From: Plazaster borealis
Taxonomy: Eukaryota; Echinodermata; Asteroidea; Forcipulatida; Labidiasteridae
Assembly (NCBI GenBank): GCA_021014325.1
Contig: CM037460.1
Location: 28,598,336-28,662,335 of the forward strand
Direction: 5' to 3'
Length of the DNA: 64,000 bases
Positions 46,365-57,975 of this stretch are shown piece after piece (the stretch's first letter is position 1; every line of letters starts with the position of its first letter). The position numbers and the translations under genes were made by a program. The notes beneath the pieces are model-generated. The model saw only the letters and a program-made list of their open reading frames with translations. It ran no database searches and had not been told where the DNA came from.

Positions 46365-49300
46365 GGTGTGAAACTGATTGAAGGAGTAAAAATCAATAGA
46401 ATATTATCAGAGAAGGGAAAAGTGTCTCTGGTTCAGACATCTCTTGGGGACATCAAGTGCCAATATTTTGTCAACGCAGCTGGACAGGTTTGAAAAACTT
46501 TTTCTTTAGATTGTGGTTTTGTGAACAGCCATTATTTCAAATTTGTTACAATGTAAGTATTTTCGTGTGGTCTTATGTTGTTGTGTTAAATTGACATCAG
46601 TGGGTTTGTTTGTTCATATTTTCACTGGTTTCCTTTGTCTACTTCTTACAGTGGGGTAGAGATGTTGGTTTGATAAGTTCCCCCGTAGTCAACGTTCCCA
46701 TGCACACCACAGCACACATGTACCTCATAATGAAACCTGTCGATGGAGTTAACTTCAAGACGCCATGTATGTATATCTACTGTCAATATATTTCCCCCTC
46801 TCAAAATTCCTCATATCGTTCACCACAACAACTAATTGTAGGTGTTTAATCTTTGCAGATGTTCGCGATTATGACAGCTTAAATTACATGCAAGAGTGGA
46901 GTGGCGGTTTGATGTGTGGTTGCTTTGCCAGTAAGGCTAAGCCAATATTTCACGAAGGTATTCCGGAGAATTCTGAGTTTCTAACTCTTCCTGAAGATTG
47001 GGATCATTTCCGTAAGTCATCGTTACTGTCTGCTGATTTATGTTATGTTTAATTTATTGACAGCAATTACCTGAACTTCAAAATTCTTCAAAGTGGTGTA
47101 GCCAATGGCCCGAAGAAACCTAGAAGGAGAACACAATGAATAATTATTAGCTCGTGGAACATTTTGTTAATGATTTCACCTGGAAAGCTATCAGAAGTGT
47201 TCTAGATTGAGACAACTTTTAAAATGTCTATGTAAATATTATGTATCTCACTTGTCCCCTACAACAAATGTGCTACTGTTTATACCCATTCATCCAATCC
47301 TGAAATAATCCAGACATAAGTGTATTGATTGTAACATTTGTTTAATGTCCATATATGTGACTTCAGAGCCTCATCTTGAAGCATTGCTTCATCGTGTCCC
47401 TGCTGCTGGGGAGATGGAGGTTAGACAGTTATTTACAGGCCCAGAATCGTTCACTCCTGATAACGTTTGTCTCTTTGGTGAAGCTCCTGAGGTACGAATG
47501 ATGTAAGAGATAGAGAGAGGAGATGAGGGAAGGAGGATGACGTAGCTGGTCACAATTTAATGCTCAGATAGGGAATCCTCAGACTAAAGACAGTGTTGCT
47601 ATAGTAACCTCCAGATTGGCAAAGCTTGATACACAATAATTGGAAAGTGTGTATGGAGGTTTTTTGTTCGTTTGTTTGTTTACATGTTTGTTTTTAGTTT
47701 ATTTGTAATGCTCAAGTTAAGACTGTAAACACAATTACGTAATAAGTTGGCTACAACTGCACAAAAGCTTGCCTTAAAGTATGTATGGCGTAGAAAAACT
47801 GGCTTCAATTGAGTGTTTAGTTGTAACCAAGTAAGTCATTGACAGACATTGCTTTATATAGTCAGAAAATAATCCTGTTTTGTCATTACTCTAGATATTT
47901 TATATAATAAAACTGATGTATATCTGCTGATCTGATATATATCTGATATATCTCAGATATATCTGATATACATGTAATATATCTGATATATCTGATTGTT
48001 TCACTAATTGTTTCTGAAATAGAAACTTTGATTGGCTATAATTTTCCCGCTTCTTTCTGGATCCTTCCCTTAATCCCTTTCCCCTCTCTTTTTCTATAAA
48101 TGGATATGTATTTGTTTGTACTTGTTTTATGCCTCTGAAGAAGGTCCGGTCTGGATCGAAAGCTAAGGCCATCTACCCTACTCATCATTTGATATATCTG
48201 ATAGATATATCTGATATATATCAGATAGGCCTATATATCTACTATATCTGATATATATCTGATATATATCAGATAGGCCTATATATCTACTATATCTGAT
48301 ATATATCTGATATGTTTCAGGTATATATCTGATATATCTGTTAGGCTTATATATCTGATATATTTGATATATATCTGATATATATCTGATATATATCTGA
48401 GAATTATATAAATTCTGTAATCAAGTCAACTGGACTTGATATTTGATTGTGGCAGAGGTTTCACGTCCCATCCCGGACGCATCATCAGGCCGATTGATCT
48501 ATAGTTGCGGGATGATGCGTCCGAGATGAGACGTGAAACCGTTGTCACAATTACATAGTAAATCCAGTTGACTTGATTATACAGAATTTATATAATAATT
48601 ATATTACCGGGATGATGGAGAACATTCATAAATATATAACTGATATCTGATCTATAACTCATATAGATTGGTTTTTTTTCTCTCTCTCTAGATAAAGAAC
48701 TATTACTTGATGACCGGTTTCAACTCTCTTGGTATGACAATGTCTGGTGGACTTGGAGAGCTTTTAGCTGAGATCATCATTGAAGGCAAATCATCCTTAG
48801 GATATTGGTCCATGGATCCTCAGCGTTTCTCACCCCAGCAGAATAACAAAGGATATTTACGAGATAGAGTCACTGAGATAGAAGGTTAGAAACGTCTTTG
48901 AAATTATCAATTACATCCTAAGCTGGTGTTGCAGAATTGTAACAACTTGTGAAGGTATGCTAAATATATGTGGGCTGTATTTTATGTGCAGAATTTAAAT
49001 GCTCCCAATAAGGTTTATTCTAAAAACACATTAAGTAAATTTTTAGATAATTTTGATTCGTTCTGTCATTGTTTTCTAATCAATAAGGACCCTGAATCTC
49101 TGGTACTACCAGAGTCAAAACTACACAGTCGAGTCATGCATTATCTGGTCATCGGGTCAGGTATCTCTTATTATGTTTGTTGTTCCTATTTCTAAGTGAC
49201 CCTATTTTGGGGATCCAACCAAAAACAGTTGAAATACTTCTTTTTGTACTGCATGCTGACCTTGTCTCGGAGACACCTAAAGATTTTAACAACAAACTCA

Positions 49301-52300
49301 GCCAATACCTGAGCGCACATGCATAAAGTGGTAAGTTAGATGTCAACATTTAGGAATAGTATGAAAAGCTTTCGCAGACAGCTGATTAAATTTGCTAAAT
49401 AATATTTTTAAACTGTGAACATCTCCTGTGCAGCTGCTGGTCAGTTGTAACTTCATCAAATTGCTTGATAATCTTAGTGTTTTTAATTGATGGATTTGTC
49501 TCCTTTTAACATTTTGATCAGTATTTTTATTGATTTTTTAAATTTAATTTTTAGTTTGTCTGTTTGTTGAGGTGTTTGTTTGTTTGTTGGGGTGTTTGTT
49601 GTTTGTTGGTGTGTTTGTGGGGGTGTTTGTTGTTTGTTGGTGTGTTTGTGGGGGTGTTTCTTTGTTTGTTTGTCGGGGTGTTTGTCTGTTTATTTGTTGT
49701 GGTGTTGGCATGTATTTTGTTGTTGGTGTTTAGTGTTTGTTTGTTTGTTTTTTGGGGTGTTTGTTTGTTTGTTTGTTTGTTTTTGTTTGTTTTTTGTTGT
49801 TGTATGTAATTGGGGTTTCGGGTGTTGTTCTGTTTGTGTATTTCTTACTTACATGTATTTGTTTCAATGTTTGTTATGTGTGTTTGTGTACTTGTTGGTG
49901 TGCCACAGTCTGTTTTATGTGGGTTTCGATGTACTATTTTTGTCTATTTTAAATAATGTTTTTATCAATTATTGTGTAACTGTAATTTTCAACTTTTATA
50001 TATATATATATTTATGCATAGTTTTTAATGATACCTGTAAGTGGCGGCTATCCGCTGTTGGATATCGATAATAAATAAATAAAAATAAAATAAATAAAAT
50101 AATGGCCCGTCACTGGTATTGAAATCAAGGGTTCTTTTGAGTAGCTTCCCCGTCATTTCTCAGGTCAAGTCACATGACTGAGCCCCAATATGGGCTAAAC
50201 GAACGACCATACACCTGTATTTATCGTGCTTTAGTCAAATAATCAAATAAAAACAAAACAAAAACCTTTTTGGGGGCACAATGCAGCAAATTTATTTTGA
50301 GATGTTGGGCAATTTGTTGTGGCCACATGCATCGCCAGAAACAACAATTCACCGTATTTTTTACCACACGAGGGCGCTTTCTGCAGGGAATTTTCTTGCA
50401 TCACAGTTACAGTTTCATCTTATTTTAACTGCTTGTATGTTGTTTTTACTTGTTTTGCATCACGTGAATTCGGTTTACATACGCCCTCACGCGGTCAAAA
50501 TATGGCGAATTAACTCGTATGAATAAATTTGATTCCCACTTTGCATATTCAGAAAGCATATAAATAGAAATAGTTGACCTTATCAGAGTCCAACTGAATT
50601 TTTGTATGTTTACCCTATGCTGAGGATCCTGGTGGATATGGAAAGTTTACATGAAATTTTGTCCTGAGGTTCAGGTGCCAGTATCTGATTGTCTTATCTA
50701 TGTCTGAATGATGTTATTGTAAATCAGGAGGACACTGCAACATCAACTATCCAGAGAGTCAATATAAAACGGGAAGAAAGCTACGATGTGGACCTCTCTA
50801 TGCCCGGCTAGCCCAAGCGGGGGCGGTATTTGGGCAGACCATGGGGATGGAAAGACCTTTGTGGTATATGGAAGAAGGGGATACAGGTAAGGTTTATTAT
50901 TTCTTAGTATTCATCTTGAGTTTTTGTATGCAAATATTGAGAGTAAATTGAGATGTTGTCATGAATTTAATCACCCTCGATCATTTGGTTGAAGTTGATA
51001 GTTTCAGGCACAATGAGAAACTTGTGGCAACTATCGATATAATGTATAAATATTCATAACACACATTCACTGTGAGCCAGTAGGGTGCAGTGTAAGACTC
51101 ATGAATATTCATCGTTGACCAGGTTTAAAGATGTGTTATATGCTAAGAAAATCCAAGTATCGTTAAAGTTTGGTAGTAAAATGGCTGGAAAGGAAGAACT
51201 AGAGATCTATCTGAACAATGTAGACTTTGTAAATCATCCAAGACTATGATGCATTTTTTGGATCTATCAAATCACTCCTTCAATGTCCTCTGATCAAGCG
51301 TGTAGACTTATCTGTGATGTCTATTACTATCAAATGTAATGCTCACTGATCACAGCGTGTAGACTTACTCATAAAAGCCGAGGTTATATTAAGTAACTTA
51401 GTAGCTTAAAAACAAAAGCCAGAGTTTGAATCTGCATCTACATGACACACTTGTTTATGCTTCTCAAATGCAGTGATAAATGTTAGCAATGGCACCGTAG
51501 TCAGAAGACATGTGCAGTGTTAGGTAGTTAGCAATACATCATCATCATCATATGGAGATGTGAAGTACACAGAACCATCTGCAGTGGTGTTTGGTTTTTT
51601 CTTTAGATGAATTCATTGAGGATATACAACGAGGAACATTCAGTAAGCCTGGCTGGTTTGATATGGTCAAAGCAGAGTACTGGGCATGTAGGGAGTCCGT
51701 CTGTCTCATGGATATGACACCTTTTACAAAATTGGAGTTACAGGTAAATTTAATATCTAGGCTTCAAAAATGCAAGACTATATTTTCCTAAAATCTTACA
51801 GTTAAATTTTTCATTTGTAACGTGTTTATTACTGATTCAAAGGTAAACTTTTGGTCATAGAATATACTTAAATTATAATTACTTATGCAAATTAAAAGAT
51901 TTTTTTAAATGATGTATTTAAATATGTTGTTTTAAGTATTATTGTTATTTTATTAGTGGGATGATGGAGTTCAAAACTTTTCCTCCAAAACGAACTGTTG
52001 TCTAAAAATGCAACATTGAGAGTTAATGTTGTAGTATCTTTTTAAAAGATGATTTTGTGTTTGATTTTATTTGATTTAATTTGATTATCACTCCATTAGG
52101 AAAATAATTTACAATCTTTTTATTTTGAAAAGTTGTGCCAGTGGCAAGCAACAAATTTTGATAATTTCTATCTTGTGATCCTCTTTCTAATGTTTTGATT
52201 GACAGGGCCGTGGGGCAACATCTCTACTACAACAACTGTGTCCCAATGACATGGACATTCCAATAGGAAGTGTGGTTCACTCTGGAATGCTGAATGAGTT

Positions 52301-54444
52301 TGGTGGATATGAGAATGACTGTAGTGTTGCACGTTGTGATGATGACAGGTTGGTTTATCACGATTATACATTTGCTCAATATATCCCCAAATAATGGTAA
52401 ATGCTGGAGCTTTTGTCATTCATAAATACTTTTCCCATTCATAAATACTTTTCCGTTAAAAATATCCATAAACCTTTTAAAGTTGAGAACAAATTTGACA
52501 GTTAAGCCTCAGCTCGCCTCGAGTCTGTGTTGAACTATCCATGTTGAGCGCTAAGTAGCTCCTCACACAAGTTTAGAACTTGCGCGCTTTTAAAAATTAA
52601 AAGTTTCAAAGTATTGCACGCAAGTTTGTGCAAGCCAAATTAATATGCAACCTACCAACTTAAATTGGGACGTGGAATTTGCGCGCTCTGCGCAATCATC
52701 ATGATAGTGCCCTCTTTAATTTTGCTTTGGGCCATGTTTAAACACTCCTCACCGTATTTATATCGCACGTTTAAACATGGCCATGTGATCTCCTCTCGAC
52801 CAATCAGAATGAATGAACTGTTATGTTATGCTTGCTAGTTATTACTTGCAGGTATTTTCTGATCTGTCCAACTATCCAACGGGTCAAAAGTAACAACTGG
52901 ATTGCAAGTCATCTACCTACAGATGGCTCAGTGACTATGCATGACATCAGTGATCAATATGTTGGTCTGAACGTCCTTGGCCCTAAAGCAAGGGATGTCT
53001 TGCAGAAAGTGACTAGTACACCAATCAATACGGCTAATTTCAGACCCTTCTCCTACAAGGTGAGTGACCAACGGACTAAAAGGATTGGCTGACCAGAATT
53101 AACAGGTTCGATATAAAGAACCGGGGCTTGTTTGATCAGTACCGTTTGGTTTCTGAGAATATCCAGAGTAATGAAATGATGAATATTAAATCGAGATGGT
53201 TTTGACTTCCTCATTTTTCATGACAATTATTTTCTTGCACTATCATATATTTTTTCAAAATTGTGGATATTATTTTTGATTCAGGAGATGGACATAGGTT
53301 TTGCTACTAATGTTCGGGCCACGACCATCACCCATGCAGGAGAAGATGGTATGGTACTGTACATACCAAATGAGGTAATACTTTTATCTCGATATCATTG
53401 TGTTTCAAACAAATTAAATAAAAAAAATTAAAAAAATAAAAATCATAGTCGCCCCCCAACAAAAATCATTCCTGGTTACGGGCCTGCGCTAAGGTGATGA
53501 TCTAATACAACACTCTCAATCACTTTTTATTTAAAATCACTGACTTTTCCCACATTGTCTTTTCCAATCCAGTCTGCCGTTCATATATATGATCTGTTAA
53601 TGAAGACTGGTCGTAACTATGGCATACGTCCAGCCGGTTTTAATGCATTACGCTGGCTACGAACTGAGAAATGCTATGCCTACTGGGGAGTGAATTTCAA
53701 CAATGACAACACACCGTTTGAAATCGGACGAGAGATGAGGGTTAACTTTGATAAGGTCAGTCTTATTTGTATTTATGATGTCATTGAAACTGTTTTGTTT
53801 CATTTAACAGCACCCCGAACAAAGATATTGACAAAATAGGGAGACCGCCAACATAGGGCTAGATAGCCCAGTTGGTAGAGCATCGACACGTTACACCAGA
53901 GGTCGTTGGTTCAAATCCCGCTCTAGTCAATTTTTCTTTGTTCATCCCAAATCATTTAAAAATTTACCCAGTCAGTTGTTGTTTTTAGTTGATAAAACAT
54001 TTAGAAAGTTACCTCAAATTGACCAATTAGTGAATGCTTTGAATTTGACATTTGACTTTTGACATTTGACAGGGGATTGAGTTCATAGGTCAGGCAGCTT
54101 TAATCAAGCAGCAACGAGAAGGTCTTCATCAGCGTATGGCTGCCTTCATACTAGAGGATCATAAAGTAGACAAGGACCTATGGTGTTGGGGTGGAGAACC
54201 TATTTATCGTAATGGTCAGCTAGCTGGAATAACTACATCCAGTGGCTTTAGTGCTTCCTTAGGCTCAATGTTGTGTCTAGGTTGGCTTCATAACACCGAC
54301 CCTCAGACTGGTCAGTCTACAGTAGTAACTAATGACTTTGTAACCAAAGCAAAGTATGAGATTGATATCGCTGGTAAGATGTTTTCAGCCAAAGCAAATT
54401 TATACCCACCGAAAATAGTTACTAAGCAACCACTACATGGATAA
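31085..54444 (+). CDS. pdpr: Mitochondrial FAD oxidoreductase/GcvT protein, PDPR-like (16 exons)
   Basis: Exons: 31085-31326, 33462-33595, 44588-44669, 44982-45145, 46366-46487, 46652-46766, 46859-47011, 47367-47491, 48692-48884, 50728-50886, 51607-51743, 52206-52348, 52852-53059, 53285-53374, 53573-53755, 54073-54444. All are GT-AG and phases close to 873 aa, close to vertebrate PDPR. Residues 1-35 are Arg/Ser/His-rich without acidic residues until about 34, a mitochondrial presequence. A Rossmann motif GGGIAG is at 54-59, and the FAD/DAO domain runs to about 440. The GcvT/folate-type domain follows and ends with GEPIYRNGQ and TTSS motifs typical of PDPR. PDPR tunes the pyruvate dehydrogenase phosphatase. 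Here GTTWHSAGL keeps the His (about 89) to which flavin is covalently bound in SARDH/DMGDH, so an active dehydrogenase is an alternative. Family certain; exact role is not. Confidence 0.9.
31327..33461 (+). other. Intron 1 of the pdpr-like gene
   Basis: Donor GTTGGT, acceptor TTTGTATTCAG. 31760-32860 holds four to five diverged copies of a module of about 150-300 bp (TCATATCTCA, GAACCATAATTGCTACATAC, CACAAAGTGTGACC, TTCCGGTCGAAA). A Helitron-like end closes it at 33300. Confidence 0.8.
31760..33300 (+). mobile_element. Helitron-like element (3) with internal repeats, in intron 1
   Basis: The 3' end has a hairpin (GTTTTTGTT, TC, AACAAAAAC; 33271-33290) then TTATGT and CTAG (33297-33300), followed by T. 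The body shares the ACTTCCGGTCGAAA and GACGTCATC phrases with 28440-29200, linking it to elements 1 and 2. The 5' end is not defined. Confidence 0.5.
33571..42700 (+). repeat. 48-bp minisatellite built from the exon 2/intron 2 splice junction (about 9.1 kb)
   Basis: The unit is ATGGATGAGATAGAGGATGA, AACTGGGCTTAGTACTG, GTAAGTCAGTC. Its first 25 bp (GAGGAWGAAACTGGGCTTAG plus TACTG) equal the last 25 bp of exon 2 at 33571-33595, and the next 23 bp equal the start of intron 2. About 185-190 units by length; nearly all keep the donor CTG|GTAAGT. Variants include GTTAGT, GATAAGT, GTTAAGT, loss of 8 bp giving GGTCATGG, and runs of GTCA (33940-33980, 34021-34044, 35621-35650, 35740-35780). Because 48 is a multiple of three, long open frames exist on both strands. 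Confidence 0.97.
33596..44587 (+). other. Intron 2 of the pdpr-like gene (about 11 kb)
   Basis: It runs from the first donor at 33596 to acceptor TTATTTCAG at 44587. It holds the minisatellite, then 42700-44587 without coding sequence. If splicing used a later donor, the intron would shorten in 48-bp steps without a change of phase. Confidence 0.85.
43200..44185. repeat. GACTAAT/ATTAGTC-rich element in intron 2
   Basis: Both ends are dense in TTGACTA and ATTAGTNNTGC motifs (43200-43480 and 44020-44185) around a non-repetitive core. This looks like a diverged MITE-type insertion. The ORF at 43729-44022 inside is unrecognised and I do not count it as a gene. Confidence 0.45.
44697..44940. repeat. 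Simple repeat (GATTTCATGAT)n in intron 3
   Basis: Variants of GATGATTTCATGATGATTTG over about 240 bp, just before exon 4. Confidence 0.9.
45388..46195 (+). mobile_element. tRNA-derived SINE in intron 4, split by a MITE
   Basis: The head has an A-box-like GGCCTAACGGTC and a degenerate B box (GGGTTTGGGTCCC). The body has GTGTCCTTAAGCAAGAAACT and GGATGGGACGTAAAGC, typical of marine invertebrate SINEs. The tail resumes at 45986 (GGTATGCCCCGGTGTTTCTG, TCGTAGCCGAGACAGCC). Confidence 0.7.
45595..45985. mobile_element. TTAA-flanked MITE (piggyBac-type) inserted in the SINE
   Basis: TTAA at both ends. TIRs are TTAAAGGGTCTGTATACGTT and, inverted, TTAAAGGGATTGTATACGTC. The two SINE halves abut it exactly. 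A relative is at 54763. Confidence 0.85.
46335..46365 (+). repeat. (TTG)n tract serving as the pyrimidine-rich end of intron 4
   Basis: Nine TTG/TGT triplets end in TTTAG, the acceptor of exon 5. The usual polypyrimidine tract is replaced by a TTG microsatellite. Confidence 0.75.
47492..48691. other. Intron 8 with AT-rich dinucleotide-like repeats
   Basis: 47925-48000 and 48185-48420 consist of ATATCTGATATAT variants. The motif CTGAAGAAGGTCCGGTCTGG then ATCGAAAGC is at about 48135-48165, between the repeats. No coding sequence. Confidence 0.8.
48400..48595. mobile_element. Foldback element with about 75-bp arms in intron 8
   Basis: The left arm (AAATTCTGTAATCAAGTCAA through CGGACGCATCATC) is the inverse of the right arm (GATGATGCGTCCG through TTGACTTGATTATACAGAATTT). 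Each arm holds a CTGATGA/GATGATG...GTCC...GGAC/AGAC...GTGAAAC string on its own strand, which resembles a degenerate hammerhead ribozyme core. Confidence 0.8.
48885..50727. other. Intron 9 of the pdpr-like gene
   Basis: It contains a GTTTGTTTGTTGGGGTGTTT repeat (49555-49800) and a microsatellite tail (TATATATATA, AAATAAATAAAAT) near 50000-50100. The Cys/Phe/Val-rich open frames over the GTTT repeat are artefacts of composition. Confidence 0.8.
50887..52205. other. Introns 10 and 11 (apart from exon 11)
   Basis: Exon 11 lies at 51607-51743. No other features are seen; the sequence is AT-rich. Confidence 0.7.
52349..52851. other. Intron 12
   Basis: No coding sequence. It has GCGC-containing phrases (TTGCGCGCTTTT near 52584, TTGCGCGCTCTGCGC near 52678) but no clear element. 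Confidence 0.6.
53857..53928 (+). tRNA. tRNA-like sequence (decayed tRNA or SINE head) in intron 15
   Basis: Exactly 72 nt. The acceptor stem GGCTAGA pairs with TCTAGTC. An A box (TAGCCCAGTTGG) and a B box (GGTTCAAATCC) are both present. The D stem has one mismatch and the anticodon stem does not pair well, so a functional tRNA is unlikely. If real, the anticodon would be near 53889-53893. Confidence 0.5.
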
Positions 54445-54762
54445 ATTACAGTGACCCTATTTCCTTCCTAATTGAAGTTTTGTTCACTCTCTTTGAAATG
54501 GCCAATTAATGGACGCATCAAGTTATACATTACATGGTATTTTGGCTGGTATTCTGTTTCTACTAATAACAAGTTTTTCTGTGCTAAGCATTTTTGTTGT
54601 GCTTAACTGCTATATGAAATTGTGGCCAGGGCACAATTTCATAAAGCTGCTTAAGCACAAGAAGTAGCTAAGTACAACAACATTATGCTTACAATACTAA
54701 GTTTACCAGCAAAAATACTATGTCGCATGTCGATTTGTGACTTGTATCCTGCTAATTTTCGC
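54445..54762 (+). other. 3'UTR or 3' flank of the pdpr-like gene, with an inverted repeat
   Basis: TTGTGCTTAACTGC...GAAATTGTG and CACAATTTC...GCTGCTTAAGCACAA form a hairpin of roughly 25 bp per arm around GCCAGG (54597-54662). No clean AATAAA is close to the stop; AATAAA-like sequences occur near 54920 and 55343. Confidence 0.55.
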
Positions 54763-55013
54763 TTAAAGGCACTGTACACGTTTGGTAATGACTCAAAACA
54801 AATATTAGCATAAATACTTACTTGGTAACAAGCAACGGAGAGCTGTTGATAATATAACACATAGTAGGAAACGACTCCCTATGAAGTAACGTAGTTTTTG
54901 AGAAAGAGGTAATTTCTCACTAAAATAATAAAAACTTCTTGCAAGAAGTTTTATTCCTATGTGAAAGCACATTAATTTGTACAACAAGGGTGTTTTTTCT
55001 TTCATAATTTTCT
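54763..55013. mobile_element. TTAA-type MITE, partial, downstream of the pdpr-like gene
   Basis: It starts TTAAAGGCACTGTACACGTT, then TACTTGGTAACAAGCAACGG, and is related to 45595-45985. The right end (GGGTGTTTTTTCTTTCATAA) is followed by unrelated sequence, so it appears truncated. Confidence 0.7.
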
Positions 55014-57780
55014 TCCAATGAATTTATTTTACGTGGTGGATAGAAAACAACTTCTGAAATGTCTGTCTTAAACTGTTTCAGACACTAAAGCCAAACTTTA
55101 AAGTTTATTTAAGATAACTATTTTATTACATATTTTTAAATCAAGTGAGGACGAAATCAAATTCACCTTGTCATGGCAGAATTAATACAGCCAAGGTTAC
55201 TTGGTAAATCCTTCAGTGAGTTTCAATTAATATATGCCACTCAAAGATGTTTACTTATATAATAATTGTATAATAATTTATATAATATTTTCACTGATAT
55301 ATGTTCACTTATGTAATATTATTATTGTCATCGATGATAAAAAATAAACTATTGGAATATTCCTAGAAATGTTTTCCTCAGTACTACAGTTCATTAATAT
55401 AGGCCCTATCATAAAAATTAAATATTGAAGCTATGCAATATTTGATTTGTGACTTCTTTTAACGTTTGTAACAAACAAAATCACGGGAATAAACCACCAC
55501 TGTTTATACCAACAGCAAAAAACAAACAGAGTTTGTAAGGCATTTGGAGCTACCAGTTCTCGTTTGAGTCCGTCTTGGAACACACTTAATTGTAAGGATT
55601 GCTTAGTCTTGAATTTGCGAATCGCAAGGTGCCAGCACACTCATCAATAACATGAAATGTTTACATTAAAATAAAACTTTAAATGATTTCAAAATACTTA
55701 TCAGTCACTCAACATTGTTGTTGAAACTTGGACCCAACCAATACCATAACTTTAGAGTGATTAACAGGCAGATATAACCAGTGTCAATGTTTGTGTATTT
55801 CAACCTTCCGGGTTCTTATTATCACCGGTCTTAATGTTAGCGACGTCAAGTCAGAAGGAGCTCATGATGTTGATAACGAGATGATGGAACACAGACGAGA
55901 TGAGATCCCCGTAAGATCCTTCCAATCTTCCCGGGTAGCCAGGCGTGATTGTACGCTCTCCTTCAAGCACTTGATCGCAGCTAATGCTTGACTGTTTACA
56001 CTTGAGACTTGACCAAGGATGAAGGAGTATTTCATGGTATCAGCTACTGTCATGAGTAAAGAGGCTGCTGAAGAATTCGTATGACTGGAGGTACTTGAGT
56101 TAACTTGATGTTGTTCGCTTGAAATCTGGATTAAAATGACAGACGTGGAGATTTACAGATTACTTTAAAAAATGTGAAGAAAATTGATAACTGGAGGACA
56201 TTGCACTCGCTGGCCCTTGACCTGACAAGGAAAATGTGGGAGATGGGTGGCGGGGAGGGAGTTGGGCTGGGGAGGATTCAAGGCCGCGCTTTGAAAAGGT
56301 CTTCCAGCTTTAATTTGAACAACTCACAACATTAATAATTCCTATGAAATTCATTGTTATTGGCCATAAAAGTATTCTTTGCATTCATAAATGGAATTGG
56401 TATGAAGTACAGGTGTAAGTAATGTTCTCTTGAACTAAATAAAGAAGGAAGGTAAATACTAACTAATTACATAAATTAATGTTATGTAATTGGCTAGTCT
56501 TTAAGTATACCTTCCTTGTTTTCTCTTGTACTGTAATTTCTCATTCTGTGCACAGTGCTGACGAAGGATTATCATTTGATCCATAACAATCTCAAAATCT
56601 TCCTATAACAAGCTTTTGTCTGATCGCACTACCATACTATCCAACCCTAATGCTGTTTATTGAGTCATGGAGGTAGGAATAGTTATATTGAGTGTACTTT
56701 TGGCTCATTTCATGTTGCAAGTGGTGGGCAGTCAGTGAACCCAAATATTGTTTACAATACCACGAAGAGCGTGTAAATCATAGCGATAATATCTGAAGAC
56801 AACTGACGCCGGGTAGATTTCCAATGTCTTCAGTTTGCTTTAGAGTGATACTAACCAGGCTGGTGGTATGCTTCATACTTTATAGCTTGAACTTGTGTTA
56901 AGTGTTAGTGAAATTAAAAGGAACACCCGAAAGCCGTTTGTATTATGTTAAAGTACCGTTATACTGAAAAGTGGATAAGTTTGGTATGAAATCTTGTCAG
57001 ATATTGCAAGGCCAGAAGAGGAATCTAAAAATGGACTGGACATTTAGTAAAGGCGTTGTTTAATTGTAGACCCATCTTACGATTGATGAGAACCGGATGT
57101 ACAAAGGAGGTTTGTGCAAATTTCCCTCATTCTTTCAGTCTTTTGATGGGGCAGGTGTCGCCATCGTCTGTTCTAAAGACTAAAACGACTTTGTTTCTTC
57201 TGAATTTAAGTTAGAATCATTTTATCATAATTGTGGAAATGTAATGTTACAATTAATTGTTGGACTAATTGACTATTCATAAAATGTCATCAACCTTGGG
57301 TCAAGATGGGTTAAACTGACCACCATAGGAATCACTAGAAGATACTAAATCACAAATAACGAGCAAGCCACAAATAGGTTTGTCGGCATTAATGCGTGTA
57401 AAATAGATCTGTCCAATCTATCAACCAGTCACCAAAACAGCGTCAGCTGCTGCACTTGAATCTAAATCTCCACTCTAGGAACAGTAACAATCTTTCACAC
57501 CCTGTAGCCACCGAGTTGATGACAGAGACCCTCCCGTTGATAAGCGCTTTACGACGGGCGAGTCGAGCGCCATCCCATTGCTTGAGGTTAGGACCCTTTA
57601 GGAAAGTGTCAGGGAAATAAACGTTACTGTTTTATTCTCCTTTAGCCAAAACTGTATGAAATTAGGGGTGATGGCAACATGACACGATCAATTGTTCCAG
57701 TCCACTGGCGGGAAAGTTGTAGAGGTTTTTTGTGTAAGTCGGTAGACCCTCTCTCTAAACTTTATAAAGATCCAACTGTA
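55014..57780. other. Intergenic, no gene seen
   Basis: AT-rich. 56450-56525 has a short inverted pair (AAGGAAGGTAAATACTAACT, TATACCTTCCTT) around a TAATTACATAAATTAATG core, a possible small MITE. No supported gene. Confidence 0.5.
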
Positions 57781-57975
57781 TGAGGTATACAATGTAGTTT
57801 ATAAAACACTCGCGCATTTGTCTTTTGCAAGGAAGGCCCTCAAGCGAGTGATGAACTTGAACGGGGTCGCCCCGCTGTTCAGCTCGCAGACACCCAAAGG
57901 CATGGTGGCCCGACTACCCCGACGCGTCGTTGCACTTTCAGGCGCGGTCCCGGGAAGCTCTCAGCCTAAATCCTA
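57781..57975 (+). other. GC- and CpG-rich patch, possible exon or CpG island
   Basis: 57835-57960 is far richer in G+C and CpG than its surroundings. A plus-strand frame is open from about 57745 to the TAA at 57975 (contains FARKALKRVMNLNGVAPLFS). A second frame is also open, which GC-richness alone can explain. No clear splice sites were found. Confidence 0.3.

Noticed and set aside
49564..50071. Cys/Phe/Val-rich open frames in intron 9
   Set aside because: They are products of the GTTTGTTT/GGGGTGTTT simple repeat and lie inside an intron.
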